A DNA stretch of 64,000 nt from Octadecabacter antarcticus 307 (GTDB taxonomy: Bacteria > Pseudomonadota > Alphaproteobacteria > Rhodobacterales > Rhodobacteraceae), in NCBI RefSeq assembly GCF_000155675.2, contig NC_020911.1, forward strand, positions 1,354,501-1,418,500, read 5' to 3'. The position numbers and the translations under genes were made by a program. Below, in pieces: positions 9,266 through 21,299 of this stretch. The notes beneath the pieces are model-generated. The model did not search any database. It saw only the letters and a program-made list of their open reading frames with translations, and was not told the DNA's origin. Position 1 is the first letter of the stretch, and every line of letters begins with the position of its first letter.

Positions 9266-9324
9266 TTTAAGCGATCCTTTGACGATAACTGAAAGTAGGT
9301 TCGCTGCAAGTCGGGCGTCCTGGA

Positions 9325-9501
9325 GTGCCGGACGATACGTTTAAGCAAAGCGCCCGCGATGGGCTTAAGCAGGAAATTTATGATTTGCTCTACGATGAAA
9401 AGACCGGTTTCCCTGCAGAAAAATACGACGACGAGGCATTGGACACGAAAACCGATGCGTTGTTTCAGCTCTTTGAAAGCAGATATTCGATGCGAGTTTG
9501 A
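9325..9501 (+). pseudogene. Short C-terminal coding remnant, family uncertain
   Basis: A 58-codon frame with convincing protein character (VPDDTFKQSARDGLKQ, then LLYDEKTGFPAEKYDDEAL, ending FESRYSMRV and TGA). It has no proper start. The acidic LYDEKTGFPAEKYD stretch suggests the tail of a large DNA-processing enzyme such as a helicase or restriction subunit, but I cannot name it. It lies in the same debris field as the primase-like remnant. Confidence 0.35.
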
Positions 9502-9655
9502 AGCGCGGCATATGCATGACTTTTTAACTCGTCCCACAGCCGGGGAGCTGAAGGAAGACGTTAAAAAACTCACCCTAATCAGACCTTGGAGTTACACCCA
9601 AAGCCCGGATTTTAAGCCGTCTGTCTTTGAAAGGGCGCGTGGGTGATCGCGTTGC

Positions 9656-11056
9656 TCAGCTGTCGACCAGGACACTTGGATTGGCCAGCAAGTCGTTCAT
9701 GTCGTTCAAAGCTCTAAGGAATAATTCGTCGGCTACGCAGGTGTTGATGGCAAGGCGTACAGCGTTAGGCGCGAACCCATCAGATAATGAAAACTCGTCA
9801 GCGGGCTTAATCAAAATGCCGCGCTTTTCACAGGCGAGTGTAAAACTGGATGCGCGCCAACCTTGTGGCATGTTCAAATAGACAAAGGGTGCATCGTCAC
9901 GCCAACGCAAGTCCCATGCGCCCAATATATTTACGGCGATACGTACACGACGACACGTTTCCAATACGACACGATCGCGAATTTCTCCCGCCGCACCGCT
10001 CGTCAGGAGATCATGGCACAGATCTAATATCGGTTGTGACACGCCATAAAAAGAACTTTGGGCTGTTTGCCGCAGCCCTTTGTTCAAACCAACAGGCGCA
10101 ATGACATAGCCAAACCGCAATGAGCCGCTCACCGATTTGGTAAGGGATGACACAAGGTAGCTTTGTTCGGGCAATATTGCGCGGTAGCTAGGAATGTCAG
10201 TTACAGTTGTCGTGTGGCAATCGTCTTCGATAATTGTGATATTCATTTGCTGCGCAACCCGCGCAATCTCAATCTTTCGGGCAAGACTGGTGCGGGTTGT
10301 GGTGGGGCTATGAACTTCAGCTGCGGTTAACAGGACCTGTCCTCCATGCGTGCGATATGCCTGAACAAGGGCGTCAGGCAGAATTCCTTCGTCATCCATT
10401 GGCAACCCAACAGTCTGCGCACGCAGTAACCGGCCAGCGTGGCGCGTACCGGGATAGGCTAGCTCTTCGGTCAAAATTACCGGATTGGGACCGTGAAGTT
10501 CAGTTTGTAGCGCAAGAATACAACAGTTCTGTGCGCCGTAGCCCAAAACAATGTCTTCTGGCGTCACATCACCAAGTCGCTTTTGATCAACCCAATTTGC
10601 AACTGCAGCGCGCGCCTCAAAATCGGTCTCCGCTGTTGGATAATTGATGTGCCGCCGTCGATGGCTTTCGCCAATTCGAACCAATGCCGCATCAATGATG
10701 CGTCCTTGACCCACGTCCGGAACCCGACTGCTGCGAAAGTCGGCCAAAGTATCAAGCGGCAAATTCACCAAGGGCGACACAGCCTCAATCGGACGCGCGC
10801 GGTCTTTGGCGACAAATGTTCCGCGCCCCACTTCGGCACGCAACAACCCTTCTTCGGTCAACAGTGAGTAAGCCCGCGCGACAGTTCCCGGTGTAATCTT
10901 GACCCGAAACGCCAAGTCACGCACCGGTGGCAATTTCGAGCCTGGAACGAGCTGGCCAGATACAATGCCGTCACGGATAGCTTGGGCCAAGGCTTTGTAC
11001 TTGGATTTCCCCGCGTTTGTGAGGCTTGGCTCCCATATTGTACTTGATACAATCAT
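9656..11056 (-). CDS. MocR/PdxR-type regulator (GntR domain fused to aminotransferase fold)
   Basis: 466 residues. Residues 15-80 form a GntR winged helix (KYKALAQAIRDGIVSGQLVP, GSKLPPVRDLAFR, TPGTVARAYSLLTEEGLL). The rest is a fold-type I aminotransferase domain with IIEDDCHT and SSLTKSVSGSLRFGY, whose Lys should hold pyridoxal phosphate. MocR proteins use PLP adducts as signals rather than as catalysts. ATG at 11056 was chosen because the longer frame has no family resemblance. It is divergent from a DUF1127 gene 85 bp away, the usual target in Rhodobacterales, so it probably regulates that gene and itself. Confidence 0.88.
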   Translation of the reverse strand: MIVSSTIWEPSLTNAGKSKYKALAQAIRDGIVSGQLVPGSKLPPVRDLAFRVKITPGTVARAYSLLTEEGLLRAEVGRGTFVAKDRARPIEAVSPLVNLPLDTLADFRSSRVPDVGQGRIIDAALVRIGESHRRRHINYPTAETDFEARAAVANWVDQKRLGDVTPEDIVLGYGAQNCCILALQTELHGPNPVILTEELAYPGTRHAGRLLRAQTVGLPMDDEGILPDALVQAYRTHGGQVLLTAAEVHSPTTTRTSLARKIEIARVAQQMNITIIEDDCHTTTVTDIPSYRAILPEQSYLVSSLTKSVSGSLRFGYVIAPVGLNKGLRQTAQSSFYGVSQPILDLCHDLLTSGAAGEIRDRVVLETCRRVRIAVNILGAWDLRWRDDAPFVYLNMPQGWRASSFTLACEKRGILIKPADEFSLSDGFAPNAVRLAINTCVADELFLRALNDMNDLLANPSVLVDS

Positions 11057-11141
11057 TCTATAGCACTCTTTTTGACAAATTTGTACTAATACACATACTG
11101 AATGATCAAACTGTGTCAATACAATCCATAAAGGAAAGCCC
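11057..11141. promoter_or_regulatory. Divergent promoter region, MocR regulator / DUF1127
   Basis: An 85-bp shared upstream region, AT-rich. It has a TTGACAAATTTGTACTAATA stretch and, nearer the DUF1127 gene, GTGTCAATACAATCC. Related pieces (ATTGTATCAAGTACAAT) sit just inside the regulator gene. These may be the repeated half-sites expected for a MocR operator, but no exact operator can be fixed. Confidence 0.45.
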
Positions 11142-11369
11142 ATGTCTCCCTTAGAACACAACACACAGCTCATCTTTCTCGATAATCAAGTTCGCATTCC
11201 TTCACTTGCGCGCCTGCTTCTAGTTTCCGCTGTCGTTGTCACTAAGTGGGACCGACAGCGCACAACACGCAAAACGCTAAAGAGCCTAGAGCCGCATCGC
11301 CTAGATGACGTTGGCATCAGTAAACAAAGTGCGAGGATTGAGGGAGAAAAGTCCTTCTGGAAAGACTGA
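11142..11369 (+). CDS. DUF1127 family small protein
   Basis: 75 residues. The C-terminal 45 carry the DUF1127 (YjiS-like) pattern: W-x-R-x-R-T-R-K/R spacing in KWDRQRTTRKTLKSLEPHRL followed by DDVGISKQSARIEGEKSFW. The N-terminal region is hydrophobic (LARLLLVSAVVV). These Arg-rich small proteins are abundant in alphaproteobacteria; some are linked to RNA turnover and phosphate physiology, but the role here is unknown. It is paired head-to-head with a MocR-type regulator. A good AAGGAAAGCCC ribosome site precedes the ATG. Confidence 0.82.
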   Translation: MSPLEHNTQLIFLDNQVRIPSLARLLLVSAVVVTKWDRQRTTRKTLKSLEPHRLDDVGISKQSARIEGEKSFWKD

Positions 11370-11845
11370 TAAAGCTGAGTCGGAATAGAGTTCAAACGGT
11401 TTTGTCGCACAAATTGAGTTCCGGGGATTCACCACATGAATCCAGCGTGGTAGCTGGAGCGAATAAGCAACTGGACATCGACGACTTACAAGATCAGGAA
11501 TTGGCCTCACTACAACCAAGCCCTAAAGCAGCGTAGTTCGCTATCGATTTGGTTTGACGCAGGGATGGCGTGGAAGGCGATACCATCTGGCAATAGGGGA
11601 CGTCAGCAGGTTTATACTGATGCGGCGAAACAAGCTTGCCTGACGATCAAGGTGCTGTTTGGTTTGCCTTTGTTTGAGGCAAGCGACTGGGTTCGTTGAA
11701 AGCTTGCTGGAATTGGCCGGGCTTGACTGGTCAGTGCCAACCTTCAGCTCTTTGTGTCGACGGAAGAGAATGTTGCCGATCGCCATTCTCTATCGCGGCT
11801 CAATGAGGCCGTTACATCTGCTTATCGATAATACGGGCATTAAAG

Positions 11846-11889
11846 CCCCCCTCTCTGCAGATTGCTTTGCAATCGCCTGCCGGGCAGCG
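11846..11889. repeat. Palindromic mini-element A in IS5
   Basis: Head CCTCTCTGCAG, hairpin GATTGCTTTGCAATC, tail CTGCCGGGCAG. The sister IS5 copy has only two bases here. The same hairpin type recurs at 39168-39207. Confidence 0.85.
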
Positions 11890-11922
11890 GAGGGCGAAGG
11901 GAGGTGGAACGCCCGCAAGCAC

Positions 11923-11959
11923 TCCTCTCACACATGCAAGCATGTGTTGCTGGGCAAGG
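11923..11959. repeat. Palindromic mini-element B in IS5
   Basis: 37 bp absent from the sister IS5 copy. Head TCCTCTC, perfect stem ACACATGC/GCATGTGT around AA, tail TTGCTGGGCAAGG, a variant of the usual tail that keeps its own self-complementarity. Confidence 0.85.
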
Positions 11960-12057
11960 GGTGGTTCTAAACGCGGCCTCTGGCGCAAGATACACATTGG
12001 TATTGATGAGCAAACACTGGAAATACGCGCAGTCGAGGTCACGAGTAGCAGCATCAG

Positions 12058-12096
12058 CCCCTTTCATGGTTTGCAAACAAACCACTGCCGGGCAAT
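12058..12096. repeat. Palindromic mini-element C in IS5
   Basis: Head CCCTTTC, hairpin TGGTTTGCAAACAAACCA, tail CTGCCGGGCAA. The same hairpin occurs at 56162-56202, at a different point of the other IS5 copy. Confidence 0.85.
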
Positions 12097-12237
12097 GGAC
12101 GCACCTATTTTACCTGATCTGCTCAACCAGATCCCGTCGGACCAGGAAATAGGCAGCGTCACAGGGGACGTGGCTTACGATACCCGCAAATGCCATGATG
12201 CAATTTCTGCCCGCAATGCAAATGCTGTAATCCCCCC

Positions 12238-12299
12238 AGGGCTCCGCCCGTCCAGGGCTGAATTGATTCACTGGATCAATTTCAAAACGCCCCAAACCC
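12238..12299. repeat. Second type of insert (about 62 bp) in IS5
   Basis: Extra sequence relative to the sister copy, between the codons for IPP and RKN. It contains inverted arms AATTGAT/ATCAATT around TCACTGG and a GC-rich part (GGGCTCCGCCCGTCCAGGGC). It lacks the CCTCTC head and the standard tail, so it is treated as a different element. Confidence 0.65.
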
Positions 12300-12641
12300 G
12301 CGCAAGAATGCGAAGTTGTGGAAGCCTGACACACCCGGAGCCAGCGCGCGAAACGAAGCGGTGCTATCCTCAAAGTATCTGGGTCGAGCGTTGTGGCGAC
12401 AGTTAACTGGATATCACCGTCGAAGCCGCGTTGAGACGAAAATGCATTGTGTGAAATTGCTTGGTCAATGCCTGTTGCCGCGCGACTTTGATCGCCAGGT
12501 TGCGTAGGTCCAGATCCGCGTCGCGATACTAAACGGCTTCATAGCTCTTGGCATATCCAGTACCGTTGCCATAGGCTGAGTCCGTCTGGGGTGAGAGGAA
12601 GCACAACCTTAGGGAGATTTGTGCAACAAAGCCGTTTGATG

Positions 12642-12800
12642 TGCTAACACAGTATCTCAACACAATAATGCAACATAGTTTTCGACCACAGTGTTTGCGT
12701 GCATCGTTAAAATACTTTGATGTTGAACACTGTTGTTTCGCATGGCTTGTTGATGCTGACTTTTGTTGGATTTGACGTTGTGGGCGGGAGCAGGGTGTTC
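12642..12800. repeat. Dispersed intergenic repeat, copy 1
   Basis: Starts near TGTGCTAACACAGTATCTCA and has the core TTTTCGACCACAGTGTTTGC followed by a GCATGGCTTG segment. Related copies lie at 18678-18810, 19917-19994 and 20924-21065. No gene is seen between this repeat and the OYE gene end. Confidence 0.75.
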
Positions 12801-12907
12801 GCTGCTCAATGCACACAGACGGACTATCCGGGCACTCCAACCTATTGCCATCGATCCATCAATGGCCGCTTCAGGAGTTCACTGGAGACTACTTAGCGCA
12901 TCCAATG

Positions 12908-14131
12908 TTATTGGCGTCTGGTCTCGATCCACTTGTCCGTCGTGATCTTGATCTGCTGCATATAGCTTTCATGCCCCTCAATGACTGACAACGACAAGTC
13001 GGGTTGACCCGTCTTCCCGGCAAGCGCCAACTGAGCGCAAAACCAACTGAGAACTGCGCCACGAGGAAGAGTGTCAGCGGGAGGGAAATCTTGCTCAATC
13101 GCAGGAGCTTTATCAATCGTACCGTTGAGCAATTTTGCAGCGAAGCTTGGCTCGGTAATGAATGGACGTCCCATGCCAATCAGATCAGTCTTGCCATTTT
13201 CAATAGCATCGTTCATGATGTTTGCCGACCTGAACCCACCCGTGACCATCAACGGAATGTTTAGCACCGCCTTGATTGCGACGGCATAATCCAGAAAATA
13301 GGCTTCACGCGCTTTGGTTGATCCATTTTTTGATGTGTGTTGATAAGCAGTTGGTTCCTCAAAATTGCCACCTGAGATTTCGATGAAATCTACACCCTCA
13401 TCTTGCAGCATAATAGCAACCTCAACCGAGCCCGCGTGATCAAAGCCACCTTTTTGGAAGTCGGACGAGTTCAGCTTAATTGCTACGATAAAGCGAGGAT
13501 CAACAGCTGCGCGGACGGCCCTGACTACATCCAACGCCAACCGCGCCCTATTCTCCAAAGTGCCGCCCCAACGATCGGTGCGGGTGTTTATCCGTGGCGA
13601 AAGGGCCGAGCTCAGCAGATAGCCGTGGGCTGCATGAATTTCGATGCCATCAAATCCGGCGTCTTGCGCAAGCTTCGCTGAATGCACGAATTTCTTGATG
13701 ATTATACCAAATTCGGCTTCTGTCGCAGGGACCGGCTCACCATAACCAGCAAGGTTCAATTTCACATTAGAAATCGAGGTTGGGTGAGCATTTATCGCCT
13801 CAGGTGTTTGCCGCCCCGCATGGGCGAGCTGCACAAGAACTTTAGCCCCACCGCTTTGAGCTGCTGCCACAAGTGCTGACACTTGCTTCATGTCCGAATG
13901 TGCGTCCAAGACAAAATTTCCAGCATGTTCAAGGTGCATCCTGTCTACAGGCGTGTTGCCAGTGATCAGCAGGGCCGCTCCGCCGACGCTCCATTGTGCA
14001 AAGAGGTCAATTTGGGCCTGTGTCGGATTGTTATGCTCATCCGCAAGTGCCTCTGACATTGCAGATTTCACAATGCGGTTCTTGAGCAAAACACCGTTTG
14101 GCAGGACAAGCACTTTGTTGATCCCGTTCAT
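12908..14131 (-). CDS. Old Yellow Enzyme-type NADH:flavin oxidoreductase
   Basis: 407-residue FMN-dependent TIM-barrel reductase. Visible family marks are LPNGVLLKNRIVKSAMSE at the start, LVQLAHAGRQ, FDGIEIHAAHGYLLSSALSP (the H-x-A-H-G-Y-L pattern), NTRTDRWGGTLENRARL, and MVTGGFRSAN and DLIGMGRPFI for phosphate binding. Such enzymes reduce activated alkenes or enals, often detoxifying electrophiles; the substrate is not evident. It overlaps an upstream ArsR-type regulator by 4 bp, so the two form one operon probably induced by the stress that the enzyme relieves. Confidence 0.88.
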   Translation of the reverse strand: MNGINKVLVLPNGVLLKNRIVKSAMSEALADEHNNPTQAQIDLFAQWSVGGAALLITGNTPVDRMHLEHAGNFVLDAHSDMKQVSALVAAAQSGGAKVLVQLAHAGRQTPEAINAHPTSISNVKLNLAGYGEPVPATEAEFGIIIKKFVHSAKLAQDAGFDGIEIHAAHGYLLSSALSPRINTRTDRWGGTLENRARLALDVVRAVRAAVDPRFIVAIKLNSSDFQKGGFDHAGSVEVAIMLQDEGVDFIEISGGNFEEPTAYQHTSKNGSTKAREAYFLDYAVAIKAVLNIPLMVTGGFRSANIMNDAIENGKTDLIGMGRPFITEPSFAAKLLNGTIDKAPAIEQDFPPADTLPRGAVLSWFCAQLALAGKTGQPDLSLSVIEGHESYMQQIKITTDKWIETRRQ

Positions 14132-14430
14132 TGCAGCTCCTCTGACAGTTTGCTGAGTGTGGCCGCAATAACGTCTTCATCGCGACGGTAGAACGTCCAC
14201 TGGCCGTGCCGCTCCGATACAACAAGCCCTGCGTCTTTAAGCAACTTCATGTAGGTGGAAATCGTCGATTGCGAGAGACCTGCCTTTTCTTGAATGTAAC
14301 CAACGCAGACCCCGCTCAGGTCAGTATGCTCTGGTAGTGCGGGGGGGAAGTTGGAGCGTTTCTTGAGCCAGACAAGGATCTGGCGGCGAGTGGAGTTATT
14401 GAGGGCCGAAATGACCTTATCTACATTCAT
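14128..14430 (-). CDS. ArsR-family transcriptional regulator
   Basis: 100 residues from ATG at 14430 (MNVDKVISAL); the longer frame upstream has no family support and would run through the operator. Winged-helix marks: NSTRRQILVWLKK, VGYIQEKAGLSQSTISTYMK and LKDAGLVVSERHGQWTFY. It has a Cys (GVCVG) near the recognition helix, so redox or electrophile sensing is possible but not shown. It lies directly ahead of the OYE gene with an ATGA overlap and behind a palindromic site. Confidence 0.85.
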   Translation of the reverse strand: MNVDKVISALNNSTRRQILVWLKKRSNFPPALPEHTDLSGVCVGYIQEKAGLSQSTISTYMKLLKDAGLVVSERHGQWTFYRRDEDVIAATLSKLSEELQ

Positions 14431-14450
14431 ATATCGATATATCACGATAT
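14431..14450. promoter_or_regulatory. Likely ArsR-type operator
   Basis: ATATCGATATATCACGATAT is an imperfect palindrome directly before the chosen start of the ArsR gene, the usual place and shape for autoregulation by this family. Confidence 0.6.
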
Positions 14451-14566
14451 AAACCTTCAATGTCAAGGCCGAAACTAAATCACATCAAAGAAAGCGACGT
14501 TAACTGTCTTTCAGCTGACCCACACTTTCTGGCTGACAACTCCAACACACGAACATACTGTGTAAT

Positions 14567-14755
14567 TCAAAGATTATATCAAGGTCGTTGAGAGCTACTT
14601 CATTCCGTTCTTTGGCAAAGTATTCATTACCAACATCGACCATCAAAAGATCCAGGAATTCAATGCATGGCGCGTTGCGCAAATTGGCCATGAACCCAAA
14701 GCGTCAACGTTGAACACGCACAACTAAGCCATTAACAAGGTTTACGCTCAGGCTG
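14567..14755 (+). pseudogene. Integrase core-binding-domain remnant
   Basis: A frame without a start reads VVESYFIPFFGKVFITNID, then IQEFNAWRVAQIG and KASTLNTHN, a stop, and AINKVYAQAA. This is the SAM-like core-binding region of a tyrosine recombinase of the type seen at 45284-46193. The C-terminal catalytic part is missing; an IS1182-type fragment follows immediately. Confidence 0.6.
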
Positions 14756-15060
14756 CTGGGCAAATGCATGGGCGCTTTCGCGTCAGTGATTTGTTGCGTC
14801 ATCTGTTTAAGACGACTGTGGTGTGATGCATGGCGGAGGGGTTGGTGAGTGGCCAGCTCTTTGCGGCAGATGCCAGTTTAATCGAGGCAGATGCCAAAAA
14901 GCAGAACTCAACGCCGAAGGGAGATTGGGATGCATCGACGATAAATCCCGAAGATGCGTCGCGTGCTGTTCGCGAGTACCTCGACGTTCTGGGGTTCTGT
15001 CGCCTGATTTGCAGGAGAAGCTCGAGGCAAAAGCGAAAAATAAAAAGAAGATTTTATCCA
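14756..15060 (+). mobile_element. IS1182-type transposase fragment
   Basis: Internal piece of a transposase: HGRFRVSDLLRHLFKTTVV, a TGA stop, then MAEGLVSGQLFAADASLIEA and DASRAVREYLDVLGF. Both ends and the catalytic C-terminus are missing. It is of the same general type as the fragments at 5656 and 36159 but covers a later part of the protein. Non-functional. Confidence 0.7.
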
Positions 15061-15103
15061 AACCATATCTAGACCATCTTTTTGTTCGGTTGATCAACTA
15101 CGT

Positions 15104-15130
15104 CGCCCGGGCAAGCTGGCTGCCCGGGCA
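15104..15130 (-). terminator. Stem-loop behind katG
   Basis: GCCCGGGCA and TGCCCGGGC pair as a 9-bp GC stem around AGCTGGC, 10 bp after the katG stop. No long T tract follows on the katG strand, so termination strength is uncertain. Confidence 0.55.
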
Positions 15131-15139
15131 AATATTAGG

Positions 15140-18374
<3,235 letters not shown>

Positions 18375-18488
18375 CGGCAGTGTTGCACAGATCAACTTAA
18401 GTGCGGAACGCGCCCTACCCGAGATGGATTTCAGGCCGTGCGTTCGAAGTTGATCTTGTCACGCTTACGTTCCGGTCTCCCAACTCAT

Positions 18489-18598
18489 TTATGCAGCCTT
18501 TCGTTCAAAGCCCAAGGGACTTTTGCCCCCCAGCGATGAATGGCGGCGGCGCGGGCTATAGAATCCGTTGATATACTGGAAGATAGCCCCTTCGTTGC
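18489..18598 (-). mobile_element. IS3-family OrfB C-terminal remnant
   Basis: Reads IFQYINGFYSPRRRHSSLGG and KSPLGFERKAA then stop on the minus strand, the classic end of an IS3-type OrfB. Nothing else of the element remains beside it. Confidence 0.75.
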
Positions 18599-18677
18599 AC
18601 AGTCATTGCACAGTTTTTGGTGTGTTCACGAGCTTTTTGGCTGGGTAATTTACTGTGTTGAACACAGTGTTTGGGTT

Positions 18678-18810
18678 TGCTGTGCTAACACAGTATCTCA
18701 ACACAATCATGCGACACAGTAATTGAACACAGTTTTCGACCACAGTGTTTACGTGCACCTTCAAAACACAGCGTTGCTGAACACTTCTGTTACGCATGGC
18801 TTGCTGCACT
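18678..18810. repeat. Dispersed intergenic repeat, copy 2
   Basis: TGCTGTGCTAACACAGTATC start, core TTTTCGACCACAGTGTTTAC, then AAAACACAGCGTTGCTGAAC and ACGCATGGCTTGCTG. It is preceded by further AACACAG/CTGTGTT inverted pieces from 18655. Confidence 0.75.
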
Positions 18811-18920
18811 ACTGAAAACTGTAGGTATGAACTAAGAACGCAGCTGGGACAGGATACAGCATACTCAAAAAATTGCTGTCGATATTGTTCGGATCTTTGC
18901 GATTAACCTTTGATGTGACT

Positions 18921-19805
18921 TCAAAGCGACCTTCTGCGGACACTTATCAACAGTCCAACCGTCAAACTGATAAGTGCTGCGATGCTTATAGGGCTGAGGC
19001 TTTCACCCAAAATCAGCACTCCTAACAATGCACCACCGCCTGGCACCGCAGCAAGGATGGAGGATGTATTCCCATTTCCAATAGTCCTTGATGCATGGGC
19101 AATGAAGAGTAGACCAATTAAATTTGGTACAAAGCCTTGGTATACGGCCTGCAGCAACAATGGGCCTAAAGGCGCGCTCGCAAGACCTGAAGGCAGCCAA
19201 AGCGCCCAAACTGGCAGGTAGAGAACCGCATTGACGACTGTCCCACAAAAGATGATCTGCATGGCTCCGAGATTCCACCGCTCGGATAGAACGATAAAGG
19301 ATGAGAAAAAAAGGGCACCAATCACAAAAAATAGATCACCAATCCATGCATTCGCGCCGCTTGTTACGACAGCGTCCCATGCCAATACTATGGCAGAGGC
19401 CAGGATGAGCGTTGCGCCCAGAACCTGCCGCAAGCTGGGTGCTGTCCGGACAAGAACAATCCCGAAGAGAATACTGAAAAGAGGGAGTACGCCGTTCATG
19501 AATATCCCACCATGTGCAGCAGGTGCATAGAGGAAGCCTGAAAAGACGAAGAGAATATAGACTGGCCCCAATATGAAGGACAGCAGGGCAATCTGCGTGA
19601 GGCGAAGCCCTCGCCAGGGTTTGTAGTAAAGGCAGAGTGGCACAGCAACCAGCGCAGCCAACCCATATCGCATTGCGGCCAGATCATAGATTGTAAGCCC
19701 ACTGTCATTGGCAATCCGGCTAACGATGAGCCAGAATGACCAGACAAAAACGATGGCCCATGCAGCGGCATAACCGGAGTAATGGGAAGAAATACTGGTG
19801 GTCAT
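18921..19805 (-). CDS. EamA-family (DMT) transporter
   Basis: 294-residue inner-membrane protein with ten hydrophobic helices in two EamA-type halves (first half from AAAWAIVFVWSFWLIVSRIA; second half from WIGDLFFVIGALFFSSFIVL). It ends GVLILGESLSPISIAALISL, the typical last helices of drug/metabolite exporters. The substrate is not predictable. It is a single gene, flanked on both sides by copies of the dispersed repeat; sequence similarity to the 22663-23613 transporter is only at family level. Confidence 0.85.
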   Translation of the reverse strand: MTTSISSHYSGYAAAWAIVFVWSFWLIVSRIANDSGLTIYDLAAMRYGLAALVAVPLCLYYKPWRGLRLTQIALLSFILGPVYILFVFSGFLYAPAAHGGIFMNGVLPLFSILFGIVLVRTAPSLRQVLGATLILASAIVLAWDAVVTSGANAWIGDLFFVIGALFFSSFIVLSERWNLGAMQIIFCGTVVNAVLYLPVWALWLPSGLASAPLGPLLLQAVYQGFVPNLIGLLFIAHASRTIGNGNTSSILAAVPGGGALLGVLILGESLSPISIAALISLTVGLLISVRRRSL

Positions 19806-19916
19806 TTACGATTTGATCAATCTGAAATAATAAGGGAAAGTCCGCAATCCAACTAGTAGGATCTGGCTAAGTTAGAGACAAGAGAGTGCTGTTAAAAACT
19901 GGTCTCCATCTCAGCT

Positions 19917-19994
19917 CAACATAGTTTTCGACCACAGTGTTTGCGTGCAACTTCAAAACACAGGGTTGTTCAACACTTTGGTTACGCACTGAAC
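19917..19994. repeat. Dispersed intergenic repeat, copy 3 (short)
   Basis: CAACATAGTTTTCGACCACA core with TTTGCGTGCAACTTCAAAAC and a truncated end, lacking the first 35 bases of copies 1 and 2. Confidence 0.75.
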
Positions 19995-20004
19995 GTTAGG
20001 AAGG

Positions 20005-20880
20005 TCACACACCGTCCCAACGCCTCAACATCCAGTACCACTGTTCTGGATCAGCCATGATCCGCGCAGATAGGCTGTCATTGAAAGCATGGGTCATTGT
20101 AATGCTGTCGGTGTGTGGAATTGGGGCTTCGAAATCAACGTGGAAGGCGTTCCCGTCTTCAGTGCGAGTACCATAGGCTGGTATCATGGGTAGGCCGTAT
20201 TTGAGTGCGAGCTGGGCCGCTGATAGCGACGTTAAAGCATCATAACCAAGGAAAGGTATTCGCACACCTTCCGAATACTTCTCATCTAATAAGATTGAAA
20301 TAATACCGCCACCCCGAAGATGTCGCACAAGGGCCTTGGTTCCCACGCGGCCAGTTGCCAAAACTGGCTTTCCCCCTGCTTCAATTCCCGCGAAAATGCG
20401 GCGTTCGTAATGGCGGTTCTTGTTTGGCCGATACACAGCTCCGCTTTCAAGCCCCTGCATTTTAATAGCGGCGCGAACAGCTTCCCACTGGCCGAAATGA
20501 CCAGAAACGATGATGGCGCCCTTGCCGACCGCGTGAGCTTCTTTCAGGGCAACAAGACCAGAGCCTGAGGCGTTGAATTTGTGGTGTTGGGTTTGAAATT
20601 CAGCGTCGTGATAAATCTCAAAAAGTGTTCGCCCCATATGTCTGCCCATATTTTGGCCAAGATGAGCGCGTGCACTACGCTTCATATTGGGAAAAACCCG
20701 TTTTGCTTCACGGTCAAATCGGCGTCTTGCTGGCGGAAAGCAACGCATAATCACACCAAATGTCGTTCCCAGCCCACGCGATCGCAAATCAAAGGCGCGC
20801 CATCGAAGAACAGTCAACGCCGACCACAAAGGGAAATATTTGACGTGATGTAAAACTGATTTTAGAGAAGTTGAAATCAT
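20005..20880 (-). CDS. Lysophospholipid/lipid A lauroyl acyltransferase-like protein
   Basis: 291 residues of the LpxL/HtrB (LPLAT) family. The catalytic HX4D-type region appears as VSGHFGQWEAVRAAIK, with GAVYRPNKNRHYERRI and GGIISILLDEKYSEGVRIPF as the later blocks, where family members keep R and D/E residues for acyl-acceptor binding. These enzymes add a secondary acyl chain to lipid A or act on related lipids at the inner membrane. ATG at 20880 (MISTSLKS) was preferred over an upstream start whose extension runs into the repeat. Single gene between two copies of the dispersed repeat. Confidence 0.82.
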   Translation of the reverse strand: MISTSLKSVLHHVKYFPLWSALTVLRWRAFDLRSRGLGTTFGVIMRCFPPARRRFDREAKRVFPNMKRSARAHLGQNMGRHMGRTLFEIYHDAEFQTQHHKFNASGSGLVALKEAHAVGKGAIIVSGHFGQWEAVRAAIKMQGLESGAVYRPNKNRHYERRIFAGIEAGGKPVLATGRVGTKALVRHLRGGGIISILLDEKYSEGVRIPFLGYDALTSLSAAQLALKYGLPMIPAYGTRTEDGNAFHVDFEAPIPHTDSITMTHAFNDSLSARIMADPEQWYWMLRRWDGV

Positions 20881-20923
20881 AGCCCTATATGGACGGCTTA
20901 AACAGCGATACCAATCGAAAACA

Positions 20924-21065
20924 TAGTATCTCAACATCGTTTTCGACCGCAGTGTTTGCGTGCACCGTCAAAAACGCAGCGTTGCTCAACAATGCTGTTA
21001 GGCATGGCTTGCTGGTACTGGCTTTGGTTGGCTCTTACGGGGTTTGATGTTGTGTGCGGGAAGGC
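20924..21065. repeat. Dispersed intergenic repeat, copy 4
   Basis: CATAGTATCTCAACATCGTT, then TTCGACCGCAGTGTTTGCGT and a GGCATGGCTTGCTGGTACTG segment as in copy 1. The following stretch to 21299 holds no gene I recognise. Confidence 0.75.
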
Positions 21066-21299
21066 GAATTGGTTGCTGCGCCGCGCGGAATCGTTTGATG
21101 CCCATGAATCGAACCCAGCCATGATAACGTTGCAGAATGACCGTCATGTGGCATACCTGAAGTCACCGAAGGTTTTGAAGGGTAACTTGCTGGTGAACCG
21201 ACGGTCCGGCCCTAAGGGGATATGAAACCAAAGCCGTCAGACATAACCTCATTATAAAATCATCTCAGGCACTACGCCTTTCACAATAGTGGAGCATTA

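Larger units (their letters stand above)
11398..12633 (+). mobile_element. Decayed IS5-family element carrying four short insertions
   Basis: Inverted terminal sequences match the better copy at 55293-56395: GGTTTTGTCGCACAAAT here on the left and ATTTGTGCAACAAAGCC on the right. The transposase is unreadable as one frame. Alignment with the other copy shows four extra pieces, three palindromic mini-sequences (about 11846-11889, 11923-11959, 12058-12096) and one 62-bp piece (about 12238-12299). Their summed length, about 180 bp, explains why this copy is longer than the other one would be without its own insert. Confidence 0.85.
18375..18920. other. Gap holding an IS3 remnant and a dispersed repeat
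   Basis: Apart from the transposase tail at 18489-18598 and the repeat at 18678-18810, no gene is visible. The sequence around 18835-18915 shows no motif I can support. Confidence 0.4.

Noticed and set aside
15104..15130. Another palindromic mini-element behind katG
   Set aside because: It has GCCCGGGCA arms only, without the CCTCTC head, the hairpin and the tail in order; better read as a katG stem-loop.
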